Of a DNA stretch of 11,327 bases, positions 1-6,425 are shown in pieces (position 1 is the stretch's first letter; every line of letters begins with the position of its first letter). The notes under the pieces are model-generated. The model was given only the letters and a program-made list of their open reading frames with translations, searched no databases and was not told where the DNA came from. The stretch is taken from assembly GCA_007124105.1 (NCBI GenBank), contig SLFT01000148.1, positions 1 to 11,327 on the forward strand, read 5' to 3'. This DNA comes from Candidatus Hydrogenedentota bacterium. Its GTDB lineage: Bacteria > Hydrogenedentota > Hydrogenedentia > Hydrogenedentales > CAITNO01. Both the position numbers and the translations under genes were made by a program.

Positions 1-32
1 TATTGCGGGACATAGCGCTGGAGAATAACATC

Positions 33-347
33 ATGCATGCAGTTCTGAAAACAGGCGGCAAGCAGTATAAGGTGACAGAAAACACTTTGCTGCGCGTCGA
101 AAAGCTGGACAACCCCGTGGGCGACCGTATCGAGTTTGACGCGATTAAAATGGTCATCACCGACGATGCCAATGTCGTTGTGGCGCCTGATGCGTTGCAA
201 TCGGCCCGGGTGGTGGCGCAGGTGGAAGGGCACGGACGGAACAAGAAGATTCGCGTGTACAAGAAGAAACGCCGGAAAGGGTACGAACGGCTTATTGGCC
301 ACCGTCAGGCTTATACGCTTATTCGTGTTCAAGAAATTAAAGTATAA
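33..347 (+). CDS. rplU: 50S ribosomal protein L21
   Basis: Structural protein of the large ribosomal subunit, binding 23S rRNA. The 104-residue product has the usual L21 length and the expected landmarks: the N-terminal AVLKTGGKQYKV, a basic KKKRRKGY segment around residues 79-86, and the terminal HRQAYTLIRVQEI strand. I start it at the ATG at 33 rather than at the in-frame TTG at 3, because a GGAGA Shine-Dalgarno sequence (20-24) lies 8 bases before this ATG and because L21 proteins begin here. rpmA follows after 15 bases and obg lies further downstream, the order conserved in most bacteria. The promoter must lie upstream of the window. Confidence 0.97.
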   Translation: MHAVLKTGGKQYKVTENTLLRVEKLDNPVGDRIEFDAIKMVITDDANVVVAPDALQSARVVAQVEGHGRNKKIRVYKKKRRKGYERLIGHRQAYTLIRVQEIKV

Positions 348-362
348 ACAGGAGACTGGGAC

Positions 363-626
363 ATGGCACATAAGAAAGCAGGCGGCAGTTCACGCAACGG
401 CCGTGACAGCAATGCGCAACGATTGGGTGTTAAACGATACGGCGGCGAACAGGTGCGCGCGGGCAACATTATCGTGCGGCAGCGCGGCACCAAACTGCAT
501 CCCGGCGTCAACTGCGGCGTTGGCAATGATCATACGCTTTTTGCCCTTAAAGATGGCGTAGTGCAGTTCAGGTATTTCAAGCGTGGGCGGAAATGCGTGG
601 ACATTGTTCCTGTCGCCTCCGAATAA
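363..626 (+). CDS. rpmA: 50S ribosomal protein L27
   Basis: Large-subunit ribosomal protein whose N-terminus reaches the peptidyl-transferase centre. The 87-residue product starts MAHKKAGGSSRNGRDS and carries the LGVKRYGGE and RQRGTKLHPG segments that define the family. It has no extra N-terminal peptide of the cleaved type known from Firmicutes. An AGGAG sequence (350-354) sits 8 bases before the ATG. It is cotranscribed with rplU, 15 bases away, and followed by a strong intrinsic terminator, so the two ribosomal genes appear to form one unit separate from obg. Confidence 0.97.
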   Translation: MAHKKAGGSSRNGRDSNAQRLGVKRYGGEQVRAGNIIVRQRGTKLHPGVNCGVGNDHTLFALKDGVVQFRYFKRGRKCVDIVPVASE

Positions 627-655
627 CAGCGTACAGATTTAATTCAGATAGAACC

Positions 656-692
656 AACACCCTCAAGCGCACTGTGGGGGTGTTTCTTTTTT
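656..692 (+). terminator. Intrinsic terminator after rplU-rpmA
   Basis: A perfect 7-bp stem, AACACCC (656-662) with GGGTGTT (678-684), encloses a 15-base loop and runs straight into a T-rich tract (683-692, one C inside). It lies 30 bases after the rpmA stop. This is the clearest Rho-independent terminator in the window and separates the ribosomal genes from obg. Confidence 0.85.
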
Positions 693-741
693 GAGACAAC
701 GCCCTCCTGGCAGACGCGGTGTGCCGCGCAACTGCCTGTCG

Positions 742-769
742 TTGCAGCACAGTAACTGTCTGGTATGAT
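742..769 (+). promoter_or_regulatory. Candidate sigma-70 promoter upstream of obg
   Basis: TTGCAG (742-747), a 16-base spacer and TATGAT (764-769), with a TG two bases before the -10 (extended -10, TGG-TATGAT). The spacer contains the palindrome ACAGT-A-ACTGT (749-759). It would give a leader of about 220 bases before obg, running through the palindromic repeat at 801-829. Prediction by eye only. Confidence 0.4.
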
Positions 770-800
770 GTCTTGTTAAATCAAAATGTTAGATTCTGTA

Positions 801-829
801 GGGTGGGTTCCGCTTCGCTTCACCCACCC
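801..829. repeat. Perfect 8-bp palindrome of interspersed-repeat type
   Basis: GGGTGGGT (801-808) and ACCCACCC (822-829) form a perfect 8-bp stem around a 13-base loop containing two CGCTT units. No T-tract follows, so it does not look like a terminator. Read on the minus strand it encodes a GWVKRSGTHPT string. As I recall, that peptide recurs in spurious ORFs over dispersed palindromic repeats in many bacterial genomes. Only one copy is in this window, so calling it dispersed is inference. Confidence 0.6.
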
Positions 830-853
830 GCTTTTGAGGTCTATTGGTAGACA

Positions 854-882
854 GTTACGTAACATATTTGTTCGTGTATAAT
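854..882 (+). promoter_or_regulatory. Possible second promoter near obg with consensus -10
   Basis: A perfect TATAAT is at 877-882. The matching -35 position is poor (GTTACG at 854-859 with a 17-base spacer). It lies inside the perfect 10-bp palindrome GTTACGTAAC (854-863), which could instead be a protein-binding site. It would start transcription about 105 bases before the obg ATG. Confidence 0.35.
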
Positions 883-995
883 AGCGCGTGGCATAGGCCA
901 TTTTTTTTGTTGATGGTGGAAGAATGCCGATAAGGCACTGAAACACGTTGTTGCCGATAACACGACAATCGGCATCTTTACGACAGGCGTCATTA

Positions 996-2255
996 ATGTT
1001 TGTAGACCGAGTACGTATAAAAGTAACCAGTGGCAAAGGCGGCAATGGTTGTTGCAGCTTTCGGCGCGAGGCGTATGTGCCGTTGGGCGGCCCCAACGGC
1101 GGCGACGGCGGCGACGGCGGCAGCGTGTATTTTGTCGCCGCCTCGCGGTTGAGCACACTGCTTGATCTGCGTTATCACGCCCACTGGGTTGGCAAGCGGG
1201 GCGCTCATGGGCAAGGCAAGGATCGGCATGGCAAGAACGGCGCGGATACCTATATCGAGGTGCCGCTGGGCACTGTTGTTCACGATTTCGAGAGCGGTGA
1301 AATACTAGCCGATTTGACGACGGAAGGGGAGACCTGGCTGGCGGCGCCGGGCGGAAGCGGTGGGCGCGGCAATGCGCGCTTTGCAACGGCTACCAACCGC
1401 GCGCCCCGGTTCGCGGAAAAGGGCGAGCCGGGCGCCGAGCGCGAGTTTTTGCTCGAGTTGAAGCTGATTGCGGATGTTGGTCTGGTCGGGCTGCCGAATG
1501 CGGGTAAATCAACCCTGTTGGCAACAATTAGCGCGGCCAAACCGAAAATCGGCGATTATCCCTTTACCACCTTAACGCCAAATCTGGGCGTTGTACCCTT
1601 GTCCGACCACAGAACCCTTACGGTGGCCGATATCCCAGGCATTATCGAAGGCGCGTCCGAAGGCAAGGGGTTGGGCCATGATTTCCTGCGGCATATAGAG
1701 CGCACGCGCGTTCTGTTATTCCTTATAGACCTGGGAGACGACGCGCCGCTGGATACCGTGCGCATCCTGGACGAGGAATTGCGCCAATACAGCGAAGCGT
1801 TATCACAACGACCGCGTTTGTATGCCTTTAACAAGGCGGACATCCCCGAAAATCGAGAATGTTACCAGGCGTTCGAGGGGCAACGCCCCCAATCGGCGTT
1901 TCTTATTTCGGCGGCAACGAGCGAGGGCGTGCGGCCATTGCTTGAGGCCTTGTGGAAAATGGTGGACGTAGATCGTAGAGAGGAGCAGGAGGCGCAGGTG
2001 GAGATTCCCACGCCACAGCGTGAATACGCCTTCACACCCCCATTTGAAGTGAAGAGGACTCCTGCCGGCTTTCGCATCCTTGGCGACAAACTGCGCAGAG
2101 CCGCCGCCATGACGGACTTCGACAATGAAGAGGCTGTCATGCATTTTCAGCGCCGTCTCGAGAAAATGGGTGTCTTCAAGGCGCTCAAGCGCATGGGCGC
2201 GCAGCCGGGACAGTCGGTATTTATCGAAGAGTATGAAATGGAATACAAGGAATAG
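996..2255 (+). CDS. obg: Obg family GTPase (CgtA)
   Basis: Essential GTPase that associates with the 50S subunit and acts in ribosome assembly and stress control. The product is 419 residues. Residues 1-158 form the glycine-rich Obg fold (GGPNGGDGGDGG at 31-42). The G domain follows: P-loop GLPNAGKST (165-173), switch I DYPFTTLTPNLG (187-198), DIPG (212-215), NKAD (279-282) and SAA (305-307). The end, from about 340, matches the Obg C-terminal (OCT) domain, ending in an acidic EEYEMEYKE. I start at the ATG at 996 (MFVDRVRI), where the family begins, not the in-frame ATG at 948. Its Shine-Dalgarno is weak (CAGG at 984-987). It follows rpmA in the usual order but is separated by a terminator and 369 bases, so it likely has its own promoter. 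Confidence 0.96.
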   Translation: MFVDRVRIKVTSGKGGNGCCSFRREAYVPLGGPNGGDGGDGGSVYFVAASRLSTLLDLRYHAHWVGKRGAHGQGKDRHGKNGADTYIEVPLGTVVHDFESGEILADLTTEGETWLAAPGGSGGRGNARFATATNRAPRFAEKGEPGAEREFLLELKLIADVGLVGLPNAGKSTLLATISAAKPKIGDYPFTTLTPNLGVVPLSDHRTLTVADIPGIIEGASEGKGLGHDFLRHIERTRVLLFLIDLGDDAPLDTVRILDEELRQYSEALSQRPRLYAFNKADIPENRECYQAFEGQRPQSAFLISAATSEGVRPLLEALWKMVDVDRREEQEAQVEIPTPQREYAFTPPFEVKRTPAGFRILGDKLRRAAAMTDFDNEEAVMHFQRRLEKMGVFKALKRMGAQPGQSVFIEEYEMEYKE

Positions 2256-2402
2256 AGTCGCCTTGGGCCAATGCTTCCAACAGCATGTTATGGTTAGATG
2301 CGCCGCAAGTGCGCTGGTATGATAAAATAAAAAGTAACCGTCGAGCAGGTTCTCATACAGACTTGCTTTCAGCCCGATAATATAAGTGACTGTTCTGAGA
2401 TA

Positions 2403-2496
2403 TAGTATGTTGTTCACGCTTCAGCGTGCCCGGTTGTGCCTGTAATCCTGAGTTGACGTGTTAACGTCGGCACACTGAAGTGTGAACGACATACTA
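2403..2496. repeat. REP-like nested inverted repeat (94 bp)
   Basis: Two 28-base arms, 2403-2430 and 2469-2496, are inverted copies with 25 of 28 positions complementary, around a 38-base centre. Each arm is also a small palindrome: CACGC-TTCA-GCGTG in the left, CACAC-TGAA-GTGTG in the right. Two of the three differences between arms change both sides of that inner stem in step (G/C to A/T), so the hairpin is preserved. The centre has its own hairpin, GACGT-GTTA-ACGTC (2455-2468). Both outer ends read TA. This is the layout of paired REP units (BIME-like); a small MITE using TA targets is the alternative. No transposase or RAYT gene is in the window. Confidence 0.7.
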
Positions 2497-2515
2497 AACA
2501 TTCATTATTTAGGTG

Positions 2516-2530
2516 GAGGCTGAAAGCCTC
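2516..2530. repeat. Third REP-like hairpin
   Basis: GAGGCT (2516-2521) pairs with AGCCTC (2525-2530) around a GAA loop. Twenty bases upstream, the right arm of the larger repeat has the same design (stem, TGAA-type loop, stem). Both hairpins are followed by TGAACGAC, at 2482-2489 and 2532-2539. The shared tail suggests a single unit belonging to the same repeat family. A run of seven T follows at 2548-2554, too far from the stem for a convincing terminator. Confidence 0.5.
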
Positions 2531-2622
2531 ATGAACGACGGTCTCTATTTTTTTGAGGCGTTGCCGGCTACTATGATGCGCAGCGTCGCCATTACGACAT
2601 ATTAAAGAACGGGAGCATACCC

Positions 2623-3405
2623 ATGGCTACACGCAGGCAGACAAGAGGCAGGGAAAGCGATCCCAGGGAAATTGTCCGCTGGACGCGACGTTATGCGCAA
2701 AACCGAACAATTTCCTTTCTCGTGCAATGGGTGTTTATTTTGGTGATGGTGGTGATTATCGGCATAGCCGCGATTTTAACGCAGCTGGCTCAGGAGCGGG
2801 GAAACCAGGCGATGTTCACGGCATCTGTGACATTGATGATTGTGACTATTGTGGCCTTGGCATGGTTCTCCATGTCGCGGTGGAGCGGCGCGCTTATATT
2901 CAGCATTACCAACCGACTTTACGGCCGCGAAGGGTATGCCTCCTATTCCGGGGGGGCCAGGCGCGACAAATTACCGCTCTGGCTGACCGCGCTTGGCGGC
3001 GGGCTGATTGTCTATCACCTTGTGGGCGTACTGTTCATTAGTTTCAATTACATGCCCATCCACTATCTACAACCCTGGTCCGCCCTTTATATGACCCCCT
3101 ACCTTATTGTGATGGCGTTGTATCAGCGGCTGGGCTTCTGGGCATGGTTGTGGCCATTATTGTACGGTCTCCATGCCCTGTTGTTGTTGCTGGGGCTGCC
3201 GGTGCGCTTCGGGCATCAATACGAACTTCTCAACATTGTCGTGCCTGTGTTCGGGTATGGGTTTGTCGCGATTCTCGCCGGACATATTTACAGCCGCTAC
3301 GCCCTGTACAAGCTCAAGACATTGACGCGCGGCGCCATACCGGACGCCAACGGAGCGGACGTGGACAATGGCTCGGAGTCTACTGAGGGAGTCGGTCATG
3401 GATGA
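2623..3405 (+). CDS. Six-helix integral membrane protein, unknown function
   Basis: I do not recognise the family. The 260-residue product has a basic cytoplasmic N-terminus (residues 1-30) and about six hydrophobic segments near 32-53, 65-85, 118-142, 153-168, 172-192 and 202-222. It ends in an acidic, Gly/Asp/Ser-rich hydrophilic tail from about 238. A GGGAG Shine-Dalgarno (2611-2615) is 7 bases before the ATG. The stop codon lies inside the first codons of the downstream regulator gene (ATGGATGA, 8-base overlap), implying translational coupling. The pairing suggests the regulator and the membrane protein serve one process, perhaps the membrane protein sensing or being controlled, but nothing in the sequence shows a substrate. 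Confidence 0.85.
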   Translation: MATRRQTRGRESDPREIVRWTRRYAQNRTISFLVQWVFILVMVVIIGIAAILTQLAQERGNQAMFTASVTLMIVTIVALAWFSMSRWSGALIFSITNRLYGREGYASYSGGARRDKLPLWLTALGGGLIVYHLVGVLFISFNYMPIHYLQPWSALYMTPYLIVMALYQRLGFWAWLWPLLYGLHALLLLLGLPVRFGHQYELLNIVVPVFGYGFVAILAGHIYSRYALYKLKTLTRGAIPDANGADVDNGSESTEGVGHG

Positions 3406-3703
3406 ACTGGACCGCACCATTCATGAGCCCGCGCGACTGCGGATTCTCACGGTTCTATCTGGCGTGGACGAGGCGGATTTTAACTTTTTGCTGAACACGC
3501 TGGGCCTGACCAAGGGGAATCTCTCGTCGCATATAGACAGGCTCGAAAAAGCGGGGTTTGTGAATGTTGTAAAGTCCTTTAATGGCCGTATTCCGCACAC
3601 TGATTTCAATATAACGGTAGAGGGGCTTCAAGCGCTGGAGAGGTATTGGGAAGAGTTAGATGCCATTCGCGCCATGAAAGATATGCGCGACGCAGACGCC
3701 TGA
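3398..3703 (+). CDS. Winged-helix transcriptional regulator (HTH_34-like)
   Basis: Small DNA-binding regulator of 101 residues with a single winged helix-turn-helix. Conserved hallmarks are IHEPARLRIL (8-17), EADFNFLLNTLGLTKGNLSSHIDRLEKAGFV (25-55, recognition helix about 38-52) and a wing at about 57-73 with the FNGRIPHTDF stretch. This matches the stand-alone PF13601 (HTH_34) type rather than full-length MarR; no ligand domain is present. I start at the ATG at 3398, which has GAGG (3385-3388) 9 bases upstream, not at the longer in-frame start at 3368. It overlaps the membrane-protein gene by 8 bases, so the two are surely one operon. The target is unknown; autoregulation is plausible but not shown. 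Confidence 0.9.
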   Translation: MDELDRTIHEPARLRILTVLSGVDEADFNFLLNTLGLTKGNLSSHIDRLEKAGFVNVVKSFNGRIPHTDFNITVEGLQALERYWEELDAIRAMKDMRDADA

Positions 3704-3725
3704 ACTCCAATGTCTGTCCGCTTTT

Positions 3726-3770
3726 GCCGCCTCATAAGTTAAATCAGCCTTGGCTTTCATGAGATGCGGC
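3726..3770. other. Imperfect inverted repeat between convergent genes
   Basis: GCCGC-CTCAT (3726-3735) can pair with ATGAG-AT-GCGGC (3759-3770) with a small bulge, and AGCC-TT-GGCT lies inside. It sits in the 68-base gap between the converging regulator and ligase-like genes, where a bidirectional terminator is expected. Neither strand has a proper T-tract after the stem, so terminator function is doubtful. Confidence 0.3.
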
Positions 3771-3771
3771 T

Positions 3772-5427
3772 TCATTGAGAACCATCCCCATATCGTACCG
3801 CCAAAGCGCGCGCATGTACGTTGTCCGGCCAGCGAAACAGACACGCCTGGGCGTGTTCGAGGACAGCCTTTCTGTCGCCCCGCGCTTCCGCGCATATAGC
3901 CAGCAGTAAATGAGTCGCTCCAGTGTCCATGCCTTCGAGTGCCTGTTCCAGTTGTACCCGCGCTGCATCAAATCGTGATTCGTCCAGCAGGAAGATAGCG
4001 TAACTCTTGCGGGCCTGTGGATTTGGCCAGGGCCAATGCAGCGCGCGCCGATATGACGCTTCGGGCATCCGGCCCACAACGTGCAGCATTTCGGCGCGGC
4101 TCAATAGTACGCTCGGAATCAGTGTGGTGTGCATAAAGGCGGCGGCAAGCAGTATGGCTGTAGCTGACAGTGTCGCGCCTGTTTTTCTGTCGCGTGGGGA
4201 TGCTGTGTTGCCAGGCGTAAAAACACCTGCCAGCAGCAGTCCTGCCAGCACGTGTGGCGGACTGTGCCAAAGCGTGTTGAAGCACGAAAAAACGGCAAGC
4301 GCAACCAAGGCGCCCGTTTGCGGGCCGCGCCGACGAAACACGGTAACCGCGAACCAAAGCAGGAACAGCGAACCCAGGACGCCGGTTTCGGCGAGCCATT
4401 CCAATGGCTCCGAATGGGCGTGAACCGTGTGTTGTTCATTATGGAACAGGGCTTCTCCGCCAGGGGCGTGCAGCACCTTACCCTGATAATAGGGGCTCCA
4501 GTAGGCATAATTGCCAAGACCAACGCCAAACAGGGGGCGCTCGATTATCATGCGCGATGCACCCGCCCAGAACCATAGCCGCGCATGGCCGCCCACGTCG
4601 CGCTCGGTAAAGGTCAGGGCGATGCGCGTGGTCAGAAGCGGCGCGCCAACGGCCAGAATTGCAATAACCGTCAAAACGATAACAACTACCCGTACATTTC
4701 GAGGACGACGTAACAGCAGGCGCGTTTTGCGCGGACGCGTACCCATCAAGAGCGTGTACCCGCAGCCAACAACAGCAGCCAGCCAAGCGGTACGCGTTCC
4801 GGAGACCAATAACGCGCCCAGAAGCATTGCAAAAAGCGCGACGGAGGCAACAAAATGGCCGCGCTGCATCCTGGGCGTCCACCGAAAGAGCGATAGCAGC
4901 AACGCGAGCAGTACGGCCATGAAACCGCCGAGTAGATTCTGGTTGCCAAATACCGAATAGGCGCGTTGATCATACCCGGGAAACACCGGAAAGAGCCTGT
5001 TAATCATTCCGCCATATTGCAATAGAGCCAACAAGGCAATCACCCCGCCCGATAACAGCAGACCGCGAAATAGCCAGAGCCGTCCGCCGGGGGGTCTGAA
5101 TACGGAAACAGCCAGCGATGCGGCGAATAGCAGCAACGCCAGGTATACCGCCTTTTCAATGTGAAACGATAAGACCTGCGCGGTGAACAGTCCGGAGATA
5201 GTCCAGACAACGAGTCCGAACCAAAGGGGAATGAAAGGCTGGAATCCGTTTGTTGAAAGGAGGCCGTTCCGGTGTTGCGCGTAAACCACGACGACAAGCC
5301 CCACCGCCAACACCAACCCTTTGGCATGAAGAAAAGAGGTCAATTGGAAAGACCAGGCCACGGCGCAAACCAGAAGAATGACCACCCAGATACAGCGCGC
5401 GCTATGATTCTTGACGTTGGAACACAT
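3772..5427 (-). CDS. O-antigen ligase / Wzy-type polymerase family protein with TPR-like tail
   Basis: Multi-spanning inner-membrane protein of the Wzy_C (O-antigen ligase/polymerase) superfamily, which joins or polymerises glycans on lipid carriers at the periplasmic face. The 551-residue product has about ten or more hydrophobic helices. Family signatures are FGNQNLLGGF (160-169), SGTRTAWLA (209-217), GHARLWFWAG...GVGLGNY (280-307) and the periplasmic loop HAHSEPLEWLAETG (336-349) with its conserved His and Glu. The last 110 or so residues are hydrophilic helices with TPR-like character (SRFDAARVQLEQALEGM), a common fusion in this superfamily. The start is uncertain: neither the ATG at 5427 nor an in-frame GTG at 5487 has a clear ribosome-binding site. 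I prefer the ATG because it directly precedes the first membrane helix. It stands alone, with no glycan gene cluster visible. Confidence 0.85.
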   Translation of the reverse strand: MCSNVKNHSARCIWVVILLVCAVAWSFQLTSFLHAKGLVLAVGLVVVVYAQHRNGLLSTNGFQPFIPLWFGLVVWTISGLFTAQVLSFHIEKAVYLALLLFAASLAVSVFRPPGGRLWLFRGLLLSGGVIALLALLQYGGMINRLFPVFPGYDQRAYSVFGNQNLLGGFMAVLLALLLSLFRWTPRMQRGHFVASVALFAMLLGALLVSGTRTAWLAAVVGCGYTLLMGTRPRKTRLLLRRPRNVRVVVIVLTVIAILAVGAPLLTTRIALTFTERDVGGHARLWFWAGASRMIIERPLFGVGLGNYAYWSPYYQGKVLHAPGGEALFHNEQHTVHAHSEPLEWLAETGVLGSLFLLWFAVTVFRRRGPQTGALVALAVFSCFNTLWHSPPHVLAGLLLAGVFTPGNTASPRDRKTGATLSATAILLAAAFMHTTLIPSVLLSRAEMLHVVGRMPEASYRRALHWPWPNPQARKSYAIFLLDESRFDAARVQLEQALEGMDTGATHLLLAICAEARGDRKAVLEHAQACLFRWPDNVHARALAVRYGDGSQ

Positions 5428-5695
5428 TATGATAAATACTTGCGGGCTTTCGCCTTGTGGGTTAACGCAAACAATAGGGATGCGCACCAGGACCGCGTAC
5501 CCCTATTCACACCAAAAGTGTAGCACAAGCAGTGTGTGATCTGGTCGTTTTTGCATACTGGAATCATAGAGAACCTTTTGCGATTTGGCAACTGCCATGA
5601 AGTATACTATCGGGGCGCTTGTGTATTCGCTATTATCGCTGTCAGATAGTGCGCCTGCGGTGAGTGATACGACAGATTAACGGGAGATTGAGTTC
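5428..5695. other. Intergenic region between divergent genes
   Basis: This 268-base gap separates the minus-strand ligase-like gene from the plus-strand ThuA-like gene. I see no gene or RNA in it. The left 60 bases may be coding if the ligase-like protein starts at the GTG at 5487. A -10-like TATACT near 5603 is noted separately. I found no convincing promoter for the minus-strand gene. Confidence 0.5.
5578..5608 (+). promoter_or_regulatory. Weak candidate promoter for ThuA-like gene
   Basis: TATACT (5603-5608) is a good -10. TTGCGA (5578-5583) is the nearest reasonable -35, but the 19-base spacer is longer than preferred. TTGGCA at 5585 is too close (12 bases). It would give a leader of about 80 bases. 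Confidence 0.3.
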
Positions 5696-6340
5696 ATGAA
5701 AAAATCGCTGCTGGTTTGGGGCGGCTGGGACGGCCATGAGCCGCGTGAATGTGTCGCGTGTTTTGAGCCGTTTCTCGCGGAAAAAGGCTTTGATGTAACG
5801 GTAAGCGACAGCCTTGACGTATTTGCGGACAAGGGGGCAATGCATGCTTTCGATCTGATCGTTCCCTGTTGGACCATGGGCGAAATTGATGGACATCAGG
5901 AAGAAGGAGTGCTTGATGCTGTGCGCGCCGGAGTCGGCATAGCCGGCTGGCATGGCGGCATGGGCGATGCTTTCCGCGCGAGCACCGCCTATCAATTTAT
6001 GGTGGGCGGCCAGTTTGTCGAGCATCCCGGCGGCATTATCGAATATACGGTCAATATTACGCGCCCAGATGATCCGATCATGGACGGGATAAACGATTTC
6101 AAAATGAAGTCGGAAGCTTATTACATGCATGTTGATCCGTCCAATGACGTGTTGGCCACGACGACTTTTACGGGTGAGCACTGCGCTTGGGTGGACGGAT
6201 GCGTTATGCCAGTGGTCTGGAAACGTTCCTATGGGGAAGGCCGCGTTTTCTATTCAGCGCTGGGACATGTCGCATCGGACTTTGATGTGTTCGAATGCTT
6301 CGAAATCATGAAACGCGGTATGTTGTGGGCGTGCAGGTAA
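5696..6340 (+). CDS. ThuA-like domain protein (trehalose-utilization family)
   Basis: Cytoplasmic 214-residue protein with a class I glutamine-amidotransferase-like fold, family ThuA (PF06283), usually found beside sugar dehydrogenases. The whole length fits: an N-terminal beta strand SLLVWGGWDGHEP, GIAGWHGGMGDAFR (81-94), YQFMVGGQFVEHPGG (99-113), YYMHVDPSNDVLATTTF (142-158), MPVVWKRSYGEGRVFYSALGHVASDF (171-196). The loop GWHGGMGDAF has no cysteine where class I amidotransferases carry the nucleophile, so an ordinary amidotransferase reaction is unlikely. No signal peptide. GGGAG (5682-5686) lies 9 bases before the ATG. The Gfo/Idh/MocA gene follows after 85 bases on the same strand. The two families often occur together, and the pair probably acts on a sugar or sugar acid; the exact reaction is unknown. 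Confidence 0.9.
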   Translation: MKKSLLVWGGWDGHEPRECVACFEPFLAEKGFDVTVSDSLDVFADKGAMHAFDLIVPCWTMGEIDGHQEEGVLDAVRAGVGIAGWHGGMGDAFRASTAYQFMVGGQFVEHPGGIIEYTVNITRPDDPIMDGINDFKMKSEAYYMHVDPSNDVLATTTFTGEHCAWVDGCVMPVVWKRSYGEGRVFYSALGHVASDFDVFECFEIMKRGMLWACR

Positions 6341-6425
6341 TTACCAATTGCGGCTTCAGACTGCTCTGTTGTAGTCTTGTTTGTCCTGTATGGCCAATAG
6401 AATCACCTTTGGAGGAAGTTTAACC

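Larger units (their letters stand above)
2256..2622. other. Non-coding gap between obg and membrane-protein gene
   Basis: These 367 bases show no credible gene on either strand. They hold a pair of nested palindromes (2403-2496) and a third small hairpin (2516-2530), annotated separately. There is no clear obg terminator: a 5-bp ATGCT/AGCAT hairpin just after the gene has no T-tract. An extended -10 sequence TGG-TATGAT (2315-2323) lacks a good -35. The promoter of the next gene is not obvious by eye. Confidence 0.6.

Noticed and set aside
776..1156. Minus-strand frame of 126 codons over the rpmA-obg gap and obg start
   Set aside because: It overlaps the certain obg coding region, and its end is the translated palindromic repeat (GWVKRSGTHPT). 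No ribosome-binding site or family.
2271..2287. Possible obg terminator (ATGCT/AGCAT hairpin)
   Set aside because: Only 5 bp and no T-tract.
1803..2417. Minus-strand frame of 204 codons opposite the obg end
   Set aside because: Shadow of the OCT domain coding sequence; obg on the plus strand is unambiguous and the translation shows no domain.
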